A stretch of DNA of 64,000 nt from Ligustrum vulgare (GCA_963555705.1 OY743174.1:26601608-26665607); one strand, 5' to 3'. Positions 46,301 to 58,917 are shown, counted from the stretch's first letter. Translations and numbers: made by a program. The notes: generated by a model not told the origin, from the sequence alone.

Positions 46301-47096
46301 TGGTGCAAGTGTAATGGTTTTCCCCCTTTGGTAAAGCTATACCTATTTTTATACCCATCATGCATTACCTTCCTATCATATTGCCAAGGTCTACCCAACA
46401 AAATGTGCCCGGCATGCATAGGAACCACATCACACATAACATCATCCACGTAGCTACCAATAGAAAAACTCACCAACACCTCCTATTCACCTTAATTTCT
46501 CCACTATCATTTAATCATTGAAGCCTATAAGGTTTAGGATGTTTTAATAAAGGTAATCCTAATTTTTCAACAAGCATAGTACTAGCAACGTTAGTGCAAC
46601 TACCACCATCAATAATCATACTACATACCTTGTTGTTAATACGACATTGTGTATGGAATATGTTCTCCCGTTGTTGTTCCAAATCATCCGTGTTGATTTG
46701 AGCACTAAGAGCTCGCCTTGCCACTAATAACTCGCCATGCTCCCCGGATAATACAACCTCATCATCACATATTTCCTCTAATGCCGGCATATCGCTATAA
46801 TCCTCTTCCTCACTATCACTCTCCATGGTTCCATCCTTTCGCACAAGTACCACTCGCCTATTAGGACATTGAGATGCCACATGTCCTCTCCCCAAACATT
46901 TGAAGCATTGAATGTCTCTACTCCTAGATTGTTGAGGTTCCCCTTTAGGTGCGAGTTTACTAGCTTGTTCCTCCTTCCCTTTTGGTGCCTCAAACTTCCC
47001 TTTTGGTGCTTCAAACTTCCCTTTTGAAACAGCTCCATCTCCTTTACTTTCCCACTTCGACTTCCAAGAAGAATTAAAACCTGATGGATACCTTGC
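46301..47096 (-). pseudogene. CRM-like gag end and protease
   Basis: From the Athila insertion at 47,096 leftward: SARYPSGFNSSWKSKWESKG, a KGKFEAPKGKFEAPKGK repeat, the zinc knuckle CFKCLGRGHVASQCPN (CX2CX4HX4C), an acidic linker and the protease site MIIDGGSCTNVAS with DGG in place of DSG. A TGA in place of Trp (46,515-46,517, in RLQ-stop-LND) and shifts near 46,490 and 46,310 interrupt the protease. Its later part HILLGRPWQYDRKVMHDGY lies in another frame (46,297-46,479). Confidence 0.85.
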
Positions 47097-50000
47097 TGAC
47101 TCGATGTAAAATCTACCCTCCAAGTATAAAGGGGTCAGGTTATAGCCTAGCAATAATCCAGGGTCATTCTTCCTAGGGATTTTATTGGTATAATAATATT
47201 TGCTAAATTCGAAACCTAAACTATGATTTCAATTGTGTTAAAATGAATTTGGAGATAATATAATTAAATTGCAATGAAAGGGAATTCGAGCGGAGTTATT
47301 CTTTCGCTATCAATTGGGCTTTTCAAATAAGATTAGTGTGAATTTTCTTGATATCGATAAGATTTAAACTCATTAGCAGAAAATTAGTCAATTTATTTTA
47401 TTGCATTTAGTCGAGTATGTTGTGTGCATATTTGATACATACCACATCAACGACATTCATCCAAGTAAAATAATTTGAAAACTTAAAACAATATATAAAT
47501 TCTTATCAATAACAAGAATTCATCCATAAGAAATTAAACATACCCATTGAAGCTAAGAATAACTCCCCTCAAATGTAACTTAGCCGAAGATAATTGAATT
47601 AACCAAAATAAAATTCATCCAAACAATAACCATTACTAAAGAACGAAATTCAAATTTGAAAATGAACATTCAACAACTAAAAATATATTAAAATCAACTA
47701 ACATCAATAATCTAAAAATTCTATAACCAACATTATAACTCAAACTAAACTAATGTCAATAATCTGAAATTATAGAAATTAACATAGAACAATCAAAAAT
47801 CTAAGCAAAATGTGAATAGAAACTGGAACCAATCACCCAAATCGAGGGCTGCTGCTTTGGCCGAGTGCTGTAGCTGCTGGTTCGAGGCTGGTGTTGGCGA
47901 GGTTGCTGATGGCGAGGCTGCTGCTGGAGTTGTGAGGCTGAGCAAGTTGGAGAGGTTGCTGATGGCGAGGCTGCTGCTGGAGGGGAGTTCCGGCTGGAAG
48001 AACAGGTTGAGGGAGAGGACTGGCGGCTGTGGAAGGCAGAAACCAGAGCTGCGGGAGAGGAGACAAAGTAGAGACTGCTGTAGAGGTTGAGAGAAGAAGA
48101 CAGGTTGGTTATGGTGGAAGAGAAGGTTGGCGGCTGAAGGTGGGAGAAGACAGAGGAATCGTGAGAGAGAGATAGGGATGGTGAAGGTGAAAGGGAGAAG
48201 ACGGCTGAGAGTTTGGTGAAAGAGAGATGGAGACAGAGAGTAGGCAGCGAGGGAGAGAAGAGAAGAGAAGGGCTCGCTTGCGGCTGTGTTCTCCTCTTTT
48301 AAAAGGGAAGCTGCCAAGGTGATTCCAGAGAAAAGAAAAAGTCCAGCCCTTTTTCTCTAGGGTGACGTGAAAGATGGTAGTTGAGAGAGGTAGCTGGGTT
48401 GCTGAATATTGAAATGGATATGGGCTGGAAAATTGGGTCAAAAACATGCGTGTGAATTTATTCTTTTTGGGCTTTTTTTTCACGTTAATTCAACTAGGGG
48501 TTTTTATTTTTTTTTTAGTTAAAATTCGTCCAAATTGTACCTGCAATTAAATAAATGAATTTTTTAGCAATTAAAGTCAATTTAAAATTTAACAAATAAA
48601 ATTGAATCTTTTATAAGTTTCACTCTAAATGACAAAATGTATATCCCAAATTCGTATTTTTCATTTATTTACCTATCTAAAATATGTAAAATTGGATTCT
48701 AATCACACTCCCCAACTAGCTTTTTGCTAGTCTCTAGCAACTCAAGCGAATTAAAAACATGACTAGCTCAATGAAAAACATCAATTGTAAAGTCAAGAAT
48801 GAATTTAGATAGTTTAGCACAGCAACTTCGCAAAATCAAGAGATCAAGCATTATATCCAAATTAATCCATAAAAACTTTCCCAAAATTTGTGTGTGTGTG
48901 TGTTTTAAGCCGATCCATCAAACCACTAACCCCAACACATACAGTGTCGAGTATTCACTCAAGCCAAGTATAAACTCCATATACTCACGGGTATGTGTAT
49001 TTTGTTTCTGAACTGGTTAGGGGGTCACTCATGGAGTTTGAAAATTGATCACTCAAGCATTCAATAAAGGTCATATATATGTGGATGACAGTAATTGCAA
49101 ATATTGACCTCACGAAAAGCTTACAACCATTGGAACTCAACCGTTCTTACCACAAGCCTACTTAAGATCAAAATGTCAATGTCAACGTAAAGGTAATGAT
49201 GGGGTTCTCAAGAGAATTGATAAAGAGTGATGGAAGAAGAGGTTTGCATATATCAGTGATAATAATAGAACAAGAAATTCCAAATGGAAGTATAAGAGGC
49301 AATGTAGCATTTTTTTTTTGGAGGATAAGAAAATAAAAGAAGTGAGTAGAAATCGAAGACTTTCAAAATATAAGTAAGGATAATAATTTTCACTTTTAAT
49401 AACACTTCAAGCTTGCTTTCTTCTTCACATCCTTTACTTTCTCTTCAATACGTCCCCATTTTCTTTCTCTTTTTTTCTTTTTTTTTTTTTCAAACTGAGA
49501 TCCTCTCAAATAATTTTTCAACATTTTCCTCTAGTCTCAATGATTGTCAAATACTTTCCAACTCCACTTTTCTTTCTTTTCATGCACTGAATTTTTTTTT
49601 TTTCAAATATGGAGCAAAAATACTTATCCTCACTTATACTTGAAAGTAGAAACAAGGTTATGTATTTATGGAAGCAATGTCTGGATGTAATGTCATTTTT
49701 AATGTGAAATAGATGAAAGGGCTTTGTGGCTATGAAGGAATTTTCGTGGATATGAAGGAATTTGTGATGGGAAGAGAATATGATAATATTAGTTTCAAAG
49801 GATCAAACTTTTATTTGACATTGACCTTCATCGTTTCTCAAGTGTAAACCACCAACAATCCACAATCCGTGTAATGATGCCCAATGGAAGTAGCAATATC
49901 AAACAAGGGCAATATAAGAAAACTACCAATCGCTCAACTCTCATGATGAACAAATAAAATTACTTAACTTGAGAGAGCTCTAGTTGTATGTGTTGACTAT

Positions 50001-50157
50001 CCATCTTACCACAAGGCTTAAATTCGTGCATAAAAATTTTTTTTAGGAGGGAGGTCTTTACAGAATAACAAAGATATAACTCAAGACTCAAGATGTACTC
50101 AATTTTAATGCTCAACTATCACAAAAGAATTTATGCAAAACAAGTACATCTGAGTCA
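47097..50157 (-). repeat. Athila array LTR-L (3,061 bp)
   Basis: On the + strand it starts TGACTCGATG and ends ATCTGAGTCA, with a perfect 6-bp terminal inverted repeat (TGACTC/GAGTCA). A TATA box for - strand transcription is likely at about 48,610-48,619 (CTTATAAAAG on the - strand). An open frame of 174 codons (48,317-47,793), rich in Ser, Leu and Pro, lies in the presumed leader. It is kept in LTR-M with three changes, but it is low-complexity and may be chance. GAGGTTGCTGATGGCGAGGC is present twice (about 47,898 and 47,952). Long T runs occur near 49,310 and 49,480. Confidence 0.9.
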
Positions 50158-50169
50158 CTCTCCCCCCAA
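50158..50169 (-). promoter_or_regulatory. Polypurine tract of Athila copy A
   Basis: On the - strand TTGGGGGGAGAG directly precedes the LTR start TGACTCAG. An identical tract lies at 58,918-58,929 for copy B. Confidence 0.88.
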
Positions 50170-50395
50170 CTAAAATCAGACATTGTCCTCAATGACTCAA
50201 AGAAAAGAAAAATGAACGGTGAATAATAAACACGACTCAAAATTAAATCAAGCTAAAGGAGAAGAGTGTACCTGAGAGGCTTATGCACATGAGCAATTAT
50301 TCAAGAAAGAAAAAAACTAATAATGAAGAAAAGAATAAAATCTGCAAAAGAAAAAGAAAATATATACATAATAATAAAGGTTAGTTCCAAGAAAA

Positions 50396-53038
50396 TCAGT
50401 CGCTGGAAGCAGGGTCCAGCAGAGGTAGTTCATTAGTATCGGCAGAAAAATTATCCAAAAATGGTTTCAGACATTGTCCATTAACTTTAAAAACAGTACC
50501 AGTTTTTGGATCCAAGATTTCAACTGCTCCATAAGGATAAACAGTTTGCACAGTGTAAGGACCAGTCCATTTAGTTCTCAACTTACCAGGAAATAGATGA
50601 AGTTTGGAATAATATAGCAATATTTTTTGAGAAGGGAAGAATGATTTTCTAAAAATTTTCTTATCGTGAAAAACTTTCATTTTCTCTTTTGAAATTTTTG
50701 CATTCTCATACGCTTCCAAACGTAATTCATCTAACTCATTCAATTTCAGTTTCCTAAATTCACTAGCCTGACCTAAATCAAATTTGAGTGTTTTAATTGC
50801 CCAATAAGCTTTATGTTCAATTTCAACCGGCAAATGACAAGGTTTTCCAAATACAATTCTGTAAGGAGACATTCCAAGAACAGTTTTAAAAGCAGTTCTA
50901 TAGGCCCATAAAGCATCATCTAGTTTTATAGCCCAATCTTTTCTATTTGGATTCACTGTTTTTGTCAAAATGCCTTTAATTTCCCGGTTGGCTAATTCAG
51001 TTTGACCATTAGTTTGAGGGTGATAGGGAGTGGAAATCTTATGCCTAATGCCATATTTCTTTAACAGAGTTTCAAAAGGTTTATTACAAAAATGTGTTCC
51101 TCCATCGCTAATTATGGCCTTAGGCATACCAAACCTAGAAAAAATATGTTCTTTCAAAAATTTGAGCACAACTTTATGGTCATTTGTTCTACATGAAATA
51201 GCCTCTACCCATTTTGACACATAATCAACAGCAACCAATATATATAAATATCCAAAAGAAGGGGGAAAAGGACCCATAAAGTCTAATCCCCAACAATCAA
51301 AAATTTCAAGAACAAGGATTGGAGCTAATGGCATCATATTCCTATGGCTGATACTACCAAGTTTCTGACATGCTTCACAATTTTTACAAAAGGTATGAGC
51401 ATCCTTAAATAAACTAGGCCAATAAAAACCACATTGAAGTACCTTAGCAGCTGTTTTCTGCGAAGAGAAATGACCTCCGCAGGCATGAGAATGACAGAAA
51501 GTAAGAACTTGTTGTACCTCGTCATCAGGAACACATCTTCGAATGATCTGATCAGCACAATATTTGAATAAGTATGGATCATCGTAGAAGAAGTTCCTTG
51601 CAATAGCTTTCTTCCTCATTTTGTCTTGGGCACTCCAATTTGAGGGCATATGACCTGTAACAAGATAATTAACCAAGTCAGCAAACCATGGAACAATATT
51701 CAAACTAAATAACTGTTCATCGGGAAATGAATCATTTAAAGGGTGAGAAACTTTTGTATTATCAGAATTTAATCTGGATAAATGATCAGCGAAAACATTT
51801 TCCACCCCTTTTTTATCCTTAATTGTAATGTCAAATTCCTGCAATAACAAAATCCATCGAATGAGTCTAGGTTTAGCATCTTTCTTTGTGAACAAATATT
51901 TAAGAGCAGAATGATCAGTAAAGATGGTAACAGGGGTCCCAATAAGATAAGTTCGAAATTTTTCCAGTGCAAAAACTATTGCCAGCAGCTCTTTTTCAGT
52001 AGTTGTGTAATTTAATTGAGCTTGATTCAAAGTTCTGCTAGCATAGTAGATTACATAAGGTTCCTTACCTTTCCTCTGGCCAAGCACCGCCCCTACAGCT
52101 ATATCACTTGTGTCACACATTAATTCAAAAGGTAGAGACCAATCAGGTGATCTAACTATGGGTGCAGTGGTGAGTGCCATTTTTAGATGTTCAAAAGCTA
52201 CAGTGCATTCATTAGTCCAAACAAATTTTGTATCATGCATTAAAAGTGTAGTCAAAGGTTTTACTATGATACTAAAATCTTTTATGAACCTTCTATAAAA
52301 ACCTGCATGGCCTAAAAATGATCGAACATCTTTTACAGTTGAAGGAATAGGCAACCTAGAAATTGAATCTACTTTTGCCTTATCTACTTCCATGCCTTTA
52401 GCAGAAATTATATGACCTAAAACAATTCCTCGTGTTACCATGAAATGACATTTCTCCCAATTAAGGAGAAGTTGCTTATCTTCACACCTGCATAAAACAG
52501 CTTTCAAATTTGTTAGGCAATCATCAAATGAATTACCATACATAGAGAAATCGTCCATAAAAACTTCCAAAATGTTTTCTATCATGTCACTAAATATGCT
52601 AAGCATGCATCTTTGAAAGGTTGCTGGGGCGTTACAAAGACCAAAAGGCATTCTTTTAAAAGCAAACGTCCCAAAAGGGCAAGTAAAAGTAGTTTTTTCT
52701 TGGTCTTCTAATGCTATTTCAATTTGATGGTAGCCTGAAAAACCATCCAAGAAACAATAAAATAAATGTCCAGCAACTCTTTCTAGCACTTGATCTAAAA
52801 ATGGTAAAGGAAAGTGGTCTTTTCTGGTCATGGAATTCAATTTCCTATAATCTATGCACATTCTCCAACTAGTGGGTACTCTTTTAGTTATCATTTCTCC
52901 CTCTTCATTTTCGACAACGGTAACCCCAGTTTTCTTAGGAACTACTTGAGTAGGACTTACCCATTTGCTGTCTGCAATAGGATAAATAATACCTGCATCA
53001 AGTAATTTTAAAACTTCGTTTTTAACAACCTCTTTCAT
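50396..53038 (-). CDS. Athila copy A pol: RT, RNase H, integrase (880 codons)
   Basis: The uninterrupted frame starts [22 protein letters not shown] covers about residues 20-260, with [34 protein letters not shown] and the catalytic box FMDD at 160-163. RNase H runs about 300-420 ([32 protein letters not shown]). The integrase zinc finger has H518, H523, C554 and C557. The catalytic triad is D586, D645 and E681 (D-35-E), and a GPY module lies near residue 820 ([19 protein letters not shown]). All catalytic residues are present. The start codon shown is the first Met after the shift that separates RT from protease, so in an active relative this would be made as part of a longer Gag-Pol. Confidence 0.93.
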   Translation of the reverse strand: MKEVVKNEVLKLLDAGIIYPIADSKWVSPTQVVPKKTGVTVVENEEGEMITKRVPTSWRMCIDYRKLNSMTRKDHFPLPFLDQVLERVAGHLFYCFLDGFSGYHQIEIALEDQEKTTFTCPFGTFAFKRMPFGLCNAPATFQRCMLSIFSDMIENILEVFMDDFSMYGNSFDDCLTNLKAVLCRCEDKQLLLNWEKCHFMVTRGIVLGHIISAKGMEVDKAKVDSISRLPIPSTVKDVRSFLGHAGFYRRFIKDFSIIVKPLTTLLMHDTKFVWTNECTVAFEHLKMALTTAPIVRSPDWSLPFELMCDTSDIAVGAVLGQRKGKEPYVIYYASRTLNQAQLNYTTTEKELLAIVFALEKFRTYLIGTPVTIFTDHSALKYLFTKKDAKPRLIRWILLLQEFDITIKDKKGVENVFADHLSRLNSDNTKVSHPLNDSFPDEQLFSLNIVPWFADLVNYLVTGHMPSNWSAQDKMRKKAIARNFFYDDPYLFKYCADQIIRRCVPDDEVQQVLTFCHSHACGGHFSSQKTAAKVLQCGFYWPSLFKDAHTFCKNCEACQKLGSISHRNMMPLAPILVLEIFDCWGLDFMGPFPPSFGYLYILVAVDYVSKWVEAISCRTNDHKVVLKFLKEHIFSRFGMPKAIISDGGTHFCNKPFETLLKKYGIRHKISTPYHPQTNGQTELANREIKGILTKTVNPNRKDWAIKLDDALWAYRTAFKTVLGMSPYRIVFGKPCHLPVEIEHKAYWAIKTLKFDLGQASEFRKLKLNELDELRLEAYENAKISKEKMKVFHDKKIFRKSFFPSQKILLYYSKLHLFPGKLRTKWTGPYTVQTVYPYGAVEILDPKTGTVFKVNGQCLKPFLDNFSADTNELPLLDPASSD

Positions 53039-53088
53039 GTTAGGGTTTAGCCTTCTTTGAGATTCCCTTGAAGGATTAGCATTTTCTT

Positions 53089-54270
53089 CTAGGAAATTCT
53101 ATGAGTGCACACTAAAGGACTAATTCCCTTAATATCTGCTATAGTCCAACCTATTGCAGATCTATGATCATTCAATACTTCCAACAACAAATTTTCCTGA
53201 TCACAAGTAAGAGTAGAAGAGATTACCACAGGGTATGATTCATTAGGTCCCAAGAATGCATACTTTAGTTCCAATGGAAGAGGTTTAAGCTCCAGAGTTG
53301 GCATCTTTTCCGCTGATGTTTGCATGGGTGTTTGGCTAACATTTAGAGGCTCAATGTTGGGCTGCCAAGCTCTTACAGCTGCTGTTGTTATACTTTTTGA
53401 AGAGTCTTGAATGCTGTCCAATTCGAGATTCTGCTCAAGTTGCTTATCAGGATCTTCTAGCTCCATTAGCAACTCTTCCAACATATTAACTTCCTGCACT
53501 TCATCAAAATCTTTTGGTTGCCTACAAGCATTGAAAATGTTAAGCTCCAAAGACATATTTCCAAAAGTCAACTTTAAAATACCACTCCTACAATTTATTA
53601 AAGCATTTGAAGTTGCAAGAAATGGTCTACCAAGAATAACAGGGATTTGAGGAGAAGTTTTAGGTGTACTTTGAACATCAATAACAACAAAATCAACTGG
53701 GTAATAGAATTTATCGACTTGAACCAAAACATCCTCGATTATCCCTCTAGGCATCTTAACAGATCTATCTGCTAATTGTAAAATCATGGGGGTAGACTTA
53801 AGTTCACCTAGACCAAGCTGTGTATACACACTAAAGGGCAAAATATTCACACTCGAACCTAAATCTAGCAATGCATGACCAATACGAGTGGTTCCTATCA
53901 TACAAGCAATGGTTGGAGAACCAGGATCATTAAATTTTTGAGGAGTTTGACATTGTATGATAGAACTAACTTGTTCAGTTAAAAAAGCCTTATGCTTAAC
54001 AGCTAACTTCCTCTTCACTGTACACAAATCCTTAAGAAATTTAGCATAGGCAGGGACTTGTTGAATTGCATCTAACAGAGGAATATTTACCCTAACTTGC
54101 TTAAAAATTTCATGAATTTCTGTTTGATTTTTGGTCTTATTACCATGTTGTAATCTTTGAGGAAAAGGGGCAGGGGGTGCACCTACTATTTGCTTAGGTG
54201 GTTCCTGAACATCAGGTAAAGATTTTAATATAGTATCATCGACAGGAGGTTTAGCTTGCTTACCCACCAA
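53089..54270 (-). CDS. Athila copy A protease region (393 codons), separate frame
   Basis: The aspartic protease site is at residues 134-141 (LLDLGSSV; D136 with L in place of T/S, as in many Athila proteases). [15 protein letters not shown] lies further on. The tail [19 protein letters not shown] is the conserved approach to RT. The frame ends at TAG (53,089-53,091). RT sequence ([17 protein letters not shown]) continues in another frame, which implies a one-base indel at about 53,095. Upstream the frame is continuous with gag except for one TAA, so this is a broken piece of Gag-Pol and not a separate gene. Confidence 0.85.
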   Translation of the reverse strand: MVGKQAKPPVDDTILKSLPDVQEPPKQIVGAPPAPFPQRLQHGNKTKNQTEIHEIFKQVRVNIPLLDAIQQVPAYAKFLKDLCTVKRKLAVKHKAFLTEQVSSIIQCQTPQKFNDPGSPTIACMIGTTRIGHALLDLGSSVNILPFSVYTQLGLGELKSTPMILQLADRSVKMPRGIIEDVLVQVDKFYYPVDFVVIDVQSTPKTSPQIPVILGRPFLATSNALINCRSGILKLTFGNMSLELNIFNACRQPKDFDEVQEVNMLEELLMELEDPDKQLEQNLELDSIQDSSKSITTAAVRAWQPNIEPLNVSQTPMQTSAEKMPTLELKPLPLELKYAFLGPNESYPVVISSTLTCDQENLLLEVLNDHRSAIGWTIADIKGISPLVCTHRIS

Positions 54271-54297
54271 GTTCTCTTGAGGTTCAGGAACTTGGAT

Positions 54298-55740
54298 TTA
54301 CTTACCGTTTCTCAAGGTAGTTACTGCTTTCACATGTCTCAGATTGGATTCATCGACCCCATTGTATTGAGTTTGAGGATTTGGCATTGGTTGAGCTGGA
54401 AACTTACCTTTTTCTTGTGCACTTGCCTGAGTAGTCAGCTTTGTAAGCTGAGATCGGATGTCATTAATAGCCTGAGAGTTTTGATTGTTGATGGCAGCTT
54501 GGCTTTGCATGAATTGTTGGATTTGGTCTTCCAGACTTCTCTTCTGCGGTGGCATATAAGGTGTTGGTTGTGAAGGTCCAGCATTGTTTCCAACGTTATT
54601 GTTTCCTCCTTGATCATTCCTCCAACTGAAATTTGGATGATTTCTCCAACCTGGATTATAAGTACTCGAATATGGATTAGAATAAGGTTTGAAAATCATA
54701 TTAACAGCAACAGATTGATCAAAATACATCTCTTTTAGTTGGGGAAGTGCGGGACAATCAGAGGTCAAATGTTGTGCATCATCACAAATTGAACATTTTT
54801 CTAAAATAGTGGAAGAGGAATTGACTTCATTCACTTTTTGAGTTTCCAAGTTTTCAAGTTTTCGAGTGATGACAGCCAATCGGGCATTTATGTCATCATC
54901 TGCTCTAAGTGAATGAATTCCATTTCCAGATGCAATTTTTGGAAATTCAGTTTTTATTGTAACACTCCTATCAAACTCATCAATGTTATCCCAAGATTGG
55001 GCATTTTCAGCTAAATCATCAAAAAATGTAAAAACGTCATTCGGGTCTTTTGCAAAGAAGTCACCATTACTCATGGTTTGCACAAATTGTCTCATTTCTG
55101 GTCTGAGCCCTTCATAAAAAAATTTCGTTAACATCCATTTTTCATAACCATGATGGGGGCAAGATAACAACAAATCTTTGAATCTTTCCCAACTAGTGTA
55201 AAAATTTTCATTATTCTTTTGAGAAAAATTCATGATTTGTCTTTGAATAGCGGTGGTTCTTTGTGGTGGAAAAAACTTTTTAATGAATTCTTTCCGCATA
55301 TTTGCCCAATTTGTAATTGAACTAGGCCTCAAAGAGTTAAGCCATGACTTAGCTTTATCCTTTAGTGAAAAAGGGAAAAGCTTGAGTCCAATGACTTCCT
55401 CAGTGCAATTTGTTTCAAGAAAAGTAAAACAAACCCCTTCGAATTCCTGGATGTGGTGATATGGACTCTCCGATGGCATCCCATGGAAGCGTGGTAGATG
55501 ATCAATCATTCCCGGTTTGAAGTTGAAGACCGCTGCATTTGCAGGAACTACAATGCATGATGGAGTGCTTGCCATCGTTGGAAAAATGTAGTCTCTAAGA
55601 CTTCGAACAACTGGCGCCTCATTTGGATCTGCATTATTTGCCATTACTACCTGCTGATTTTCAAGAATTAAAAATTGGTTAGTGGATTCCGATCTTACTA
55701 ATCGCTTAGTATTATCTCGGAACCAAACGGACATAAACAA
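54298..55740 (-). CDS. Athila copy A gag (480 codons)
   Basis: The capsid region includes RFHGMPSESPYHHIQEFEGV, LKLFPFSLKDKAKSWL and FIKKFFPPQRT (residues about 84-162), then YTSWERFKDLLLSCPHHGYE. A zinc knuckle CSICDDAQHLTSDC (C316, C319, H324, C329) binds nucleic acid. After it come a Gly/Asn/Pro-rich tract and a Gln-rich segment. The likely native start is the Met at residue 33 (MANNADPNEAP) or the first Met at 55,740. The frame closes at TAA (54,298-54,300) in TLRNGK-stop-IQVPEP. The next codons are in the same frame as protease, consistent with a Gln codon (CAA) changed to TAA. Confidence 0.9.
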   Translation of the reverse strand: MFMSVWFRDNTKRLVRSESTNQFLILENQQVVMANNADPNEAPVVRSLRDYIFPTMASTPSCIVVPANAAVFNFKPGMIDHLPRFHGMPSESPYHHIQEFEGVCFTFLETNCTEEVIGLKLFPFSLKDKAKSWLNSLRPSSITNWANMRKEFIKKFFPPQRTTAIQRQIMNFSQKNNENFYTSWERFKDLLLSCPHHGYEKWMLTKFFYEGLRPEMRQFVQTMSNGDFFAKDPNDVFTFFDDLAENAQSWDNIDEFDRSVTIKTEFPKIASGNGIHSLRADDDINARLAVITRKLENLETQKVNEVNSSSTILEKCSICDDAQHLTSDCPALPQLKEMYFDQSVAVNMIFKPYSNPYSSTYNPGWRNHPNFSWRNDQGGNNNVGNNAGPSQPTPYMPPQKRSLEDQIQQFMQSQAAINNQNSQAINDIRSQLTKLTTQASAQEKGKFPAQPMPNPQTQYNGVDESNLRHVKAVTTLRNGK

Positions 55741-55820
55741 AGAATAATATCAAGAATAGTAGTCGAACAAAAATAATAATAAAATAAGAAGAAGTCAGCA
55801 AAAATCAATTAACACCAAAA

Positions 55821-55847
55821 TATTCCCCGACAACGGCGCCAAAAACT
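55821..55847 (-). promoter_or_regulatory. Primer binding site of Athila copy A
   Basis: On the - strand AGTTTTTGGCGCCGTTGTC and a following GGGGAATA lie directly after the LTR end. The TGGCGCCGTTG core is the site used by Athila elements, reported to match tRNA-Asp. It is intact here and degenerate in the LARD-like element. Confidence 0.88.
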
Positions 55848-58800
55848 TGACTCGATGTAAAATCTACCCTCCAAGTATAAAGGGGTCAGGTTATAGCCTA
55901 GCAATAATCCAGGGTCATTCTTCCTAGGGATTTTATTGGTATAATAATATTTGCTAAATTCGAAACCTAAACTATGATTTCAATTGTGTTAAAATGAATT
56001 TGGAGATAATATAATTAAATTGCAATGAAAGGGAATTCGAGCGGAGTTATTCTTTCGCTATCAATTGGGCTTTTCAAATAAGATTAGTGTGAATTTTGTT
56101 GATATCGATAAGATTTAAACTCATTAGCAGAAAAATAGTCAATTTATTTTATTGCATTTAGTCGAGTATGTTGTGTGCATATTTGATACATACCACATCA
56201 ACGACATTCATCCGAGTAAAATAATTTGAAAACTTAAAACAATTTATAAATTCTAATCAATAACAAGAATTCATCCATAAGAAATTAAACATATCCATTG
56301 AAGCTAAGAATAACTCCCCTCAAATGTAACTTAGCTGAACATAATTGAATTAACCAAAATAAAATTCATCCAAACAATAACCATTACTAAAGAACGAAAT
56401 TCAAATTTGAAAATGAACATTCAACAACAAAAAATATATTAAAATCAACTAACATCAATAATCTAAAAATTCTATAACCAACATTATAACTCAAACTAAA
56501 CTAATGTCAATAATCTGAAATTATAGAAATTAACATAGAACAATCAAAAATCTAAGCAAAATGTGAATAAAAACTGGAACCAATCACCCAAATCGAGGGC
56601 TGCTGCTTTGGCCGAGTGCTGTAGCTGCTGGTTCGAGGCTGGTGTTGGCGAGGTTGCTGATGGCGAGGCTGCTGCTGGAGTTGTGAGGCTGAGCAAGTTG
56701 GAGAGGTTGCTGATGTCGAGGCTGCTGCTGGAGGGGAGTTCCGGCTGGAAGAAAAGGTTGAGGGAGAGGACTGGCGGCTGTGGAAGGCAGAAACCAGAGC
56801 TGCGGGAGAGGAGACAGAGTAGAGACTGCTGTAGAGATTGAGAGAAGAAGACAGGTTGGTTATGGTGGAAGAGAAGGTTGGCGGCTGAAGGTGGGAGAAG
56901 ACAGAGGAATCGTGAGAGAGAGAGAGGGATGGTGAAGGTGAAAGGGAGAAGACGGCTGAGAGTTTGGTGAAAGAGAGATGGAGACAGAGAGTAGGCAGCG
57001 AGGGAGAGAAGAGAAGAGAAGGGCTCGCTTGCGGCTGTGTTCTCCTCTTTTAAAAGGGAAGCTGCCAAGGTGATTCCAGAGAAAATAAAAAGTCCAGCCC
57101 TTTTTCTCTAGGGTGACGTGAAAGATGGTAGTTGAGAGAGGTAGCTGGGTTGCTGAATATTGAAATGGATATGGGCTGGAAAATTGGGTCAAAAACATGC
57201 GTGTGAATTTATTCTTTTTGGGCTTTTTTTTCACGTTAATTCAACTAGGGGTTTTTATTTTTTTTTTAGTTAAAATTCGTCCAAATTGTACCTGCAATTA
57301 AATAAATGAATTTTTTAGCAATTAAAGTCAATTTAAAATTTAACAAATAAAATTGAATCTTTTATAAGTTTCACTCTAAATGACAAAATGTATATCCCAA
57401 ATTCGTATTTTTCATTTATTTACCTATCTAAAATATGTAAAATTGGATTCTAATCACACTCCCCAACTAGCTTTTTGCTAGTCTCTAGCAACTCAAGCGA
57501 ATTAAAAACATGACTAGCTCAATGAAAAACATCAATTGTAAAGTCAAGAATGAATTTAGATAGTTTAGCACAGCAACTTCGCAAAATCAAGAGATCAAGC
57601 ATTATATCCAAATTAATCCATAAAAACTTTCCCAAAATTTGTGTGTGTGTGTGTTTTAAGCCGATCCATCAAACCACTAACCCCAACACATACAGTGTCG
57701 AGTATTCACTCAAGCCAAGTATAAACTCCATATACTCACGGGTATGTGTATTTTGTTTCTGAACTGGTTAGGGGGTCACTCATGGAGTTTGAAAATTGAT
57801 CACTCAAGCATTCAATAAAGGTCATATATATGTGGATGACAGTAATTGCAAATATTGACCTCACGAAAAGCTTACAACCATTGGAACTCAACCGTTCTTA
57901 CCACAAGCCTACTTAAGATCAAAATGTCAATGTCAACGTAAAGGTAATGATGGGGTTCTCAAGAGAATTGATAAAGAGTGATGGAAGAAGAGGTTTGCAT
58001 ATATCAGTGATAATAATAGAACAAGAAATTCCAAATGGAAGTATAAGAGGCAATGTAGCATTTTTTTTTTTTTTTTTTTTTGGAGGATAAGAAAATAAAA
58101 GAAGTGAGTAGAAATCGAAGACTTTCAAAATATAAGTAAGGATAATAATTTTCACTTTTAATAACACTTCAAGCTTGCTTTCTTCTTCACATCCTTTACT
58201 TTCTCTTCAATACGTCCCCATTTTCTTTCTCTTTTTTTCTTTTTTTTTTTCAAACTGAGATCCTCTCAAATAATTTTTCAACATTTTCCTCTAGTCTCAA
58301 TGATTGTCAAATACTTTCCAACTCCACTTTTCTTTCTTTTCATGCACTGAATTTTTTTTTTTTCAAATATGGAGCAAAAATACTTATCCTCACTTATACT
58401 TGAAAGTAGAAACAAGGTTATGTATTTATGGAAGCAATGTCTGGATGTAATGTCATTTTTAATGTGAAATAGATGAAAGGGCTTTGTGGCTATGAAGGAA
58501 TTTTCGTGGATATGAAGGAATTTGTGATGGGAAGAGAATATGATAATATTAGTTTCAAAGGATCAAACTTTTATTTGACATTGACCTTCATCGTTTCTCA
58601 AGTGTAAACCACCAACAATCCACAATCCGTGTAATGATGCCCAATGGAAGTAGCAATATCAAACAAGGGCAATATAAGAAAACTACCAATCGCTCAACTC
58701 TCATGATGAACAAATAAAATTACTTAACTTGAGAGAGCTCTAGTTGTATGTGTTGATTATCCATCTTACCACAAGGCTTAAATTCGTGCATAAAAATTTT

Positions 58801-58917
58801 TTTTAGGAGGGAGGTCTTTACAGAATAACAAAGATATAACTCAAGACTCAAGATGTACTCAATTTTAATGCTCAACTATCACAAAAGAATTTATGCAAAA
58901 CAAGTACATCTGAGTCA
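55848..58917 (-). repeat. Athila array LTR-M (3,070 bp), shared by copies A and B
   Basis: Same ends as LTR-L. Relative to LTR-L it has 16 substitutions in the first 1,239 bp (to 57,086). In the remaining 1,831 bp it has one substitution (58,757) plus two T-run length changes (10 to 21 T near 58,061, and 13 to 11 T near 58,240). It serves as the 5' LTR of copy A and the 3' LTR of copy B. The 174-codon low-complexity frame is at 56,544-57,068. Confidence 0.9.

Larger units (their letters stand above)
42440..47096 (-). mobile_element. CRM-like chromovirus, left (3') part
   Basis: Reading right to left from the break at 47,096: end of gag with zinc knuckle, protease, RT, RNase H, integrase, and a 3' LTR at 42,440-43,319 that overlaps the end of the integrase frame. 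GGTGC (42,435-42,439) is the left target copy. Integrase running into the LTR, with the polypurine tract inside coding sequence, is characteristic of CRM elements. These are often enriched at plant centromeres. The 5' part lies beyond the Athila array, outside the window. Confidence 0.78.

Noticed and set aside
48109..48483. 124-codon - strand frame in the Athila LTR (also 56,860-57,234)
   Set aside because: It overlaps the 174-codon frame in another phase, has no domain, and is open because of biased composition. I saw no reason to prefer it.
52110..52298. + strand frames opposite the Athila pol (for example 51,030, 52,110, 52,814)
   Set aside because: They are antisense shadows of the conserved pol frame, repeated identically in copy B, with no promoter or domain. 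Unlike in the Retand elements, they lie opposite coding sequence.
53060..53100. Programmed -1 frameshift site between protease and RT
   Set aside because: In the zero frame the codons AGA ATT TCC do not form a standard slippery heptamer, and no clear downstream structure was recognised by eye. A simple indel is the default.
55848..58917. Two separate full-length Athila insertions side by side
   Set aside because: Only one LTR separates the two internals and no target duplication lies between them, so two independent insertions do not fit.
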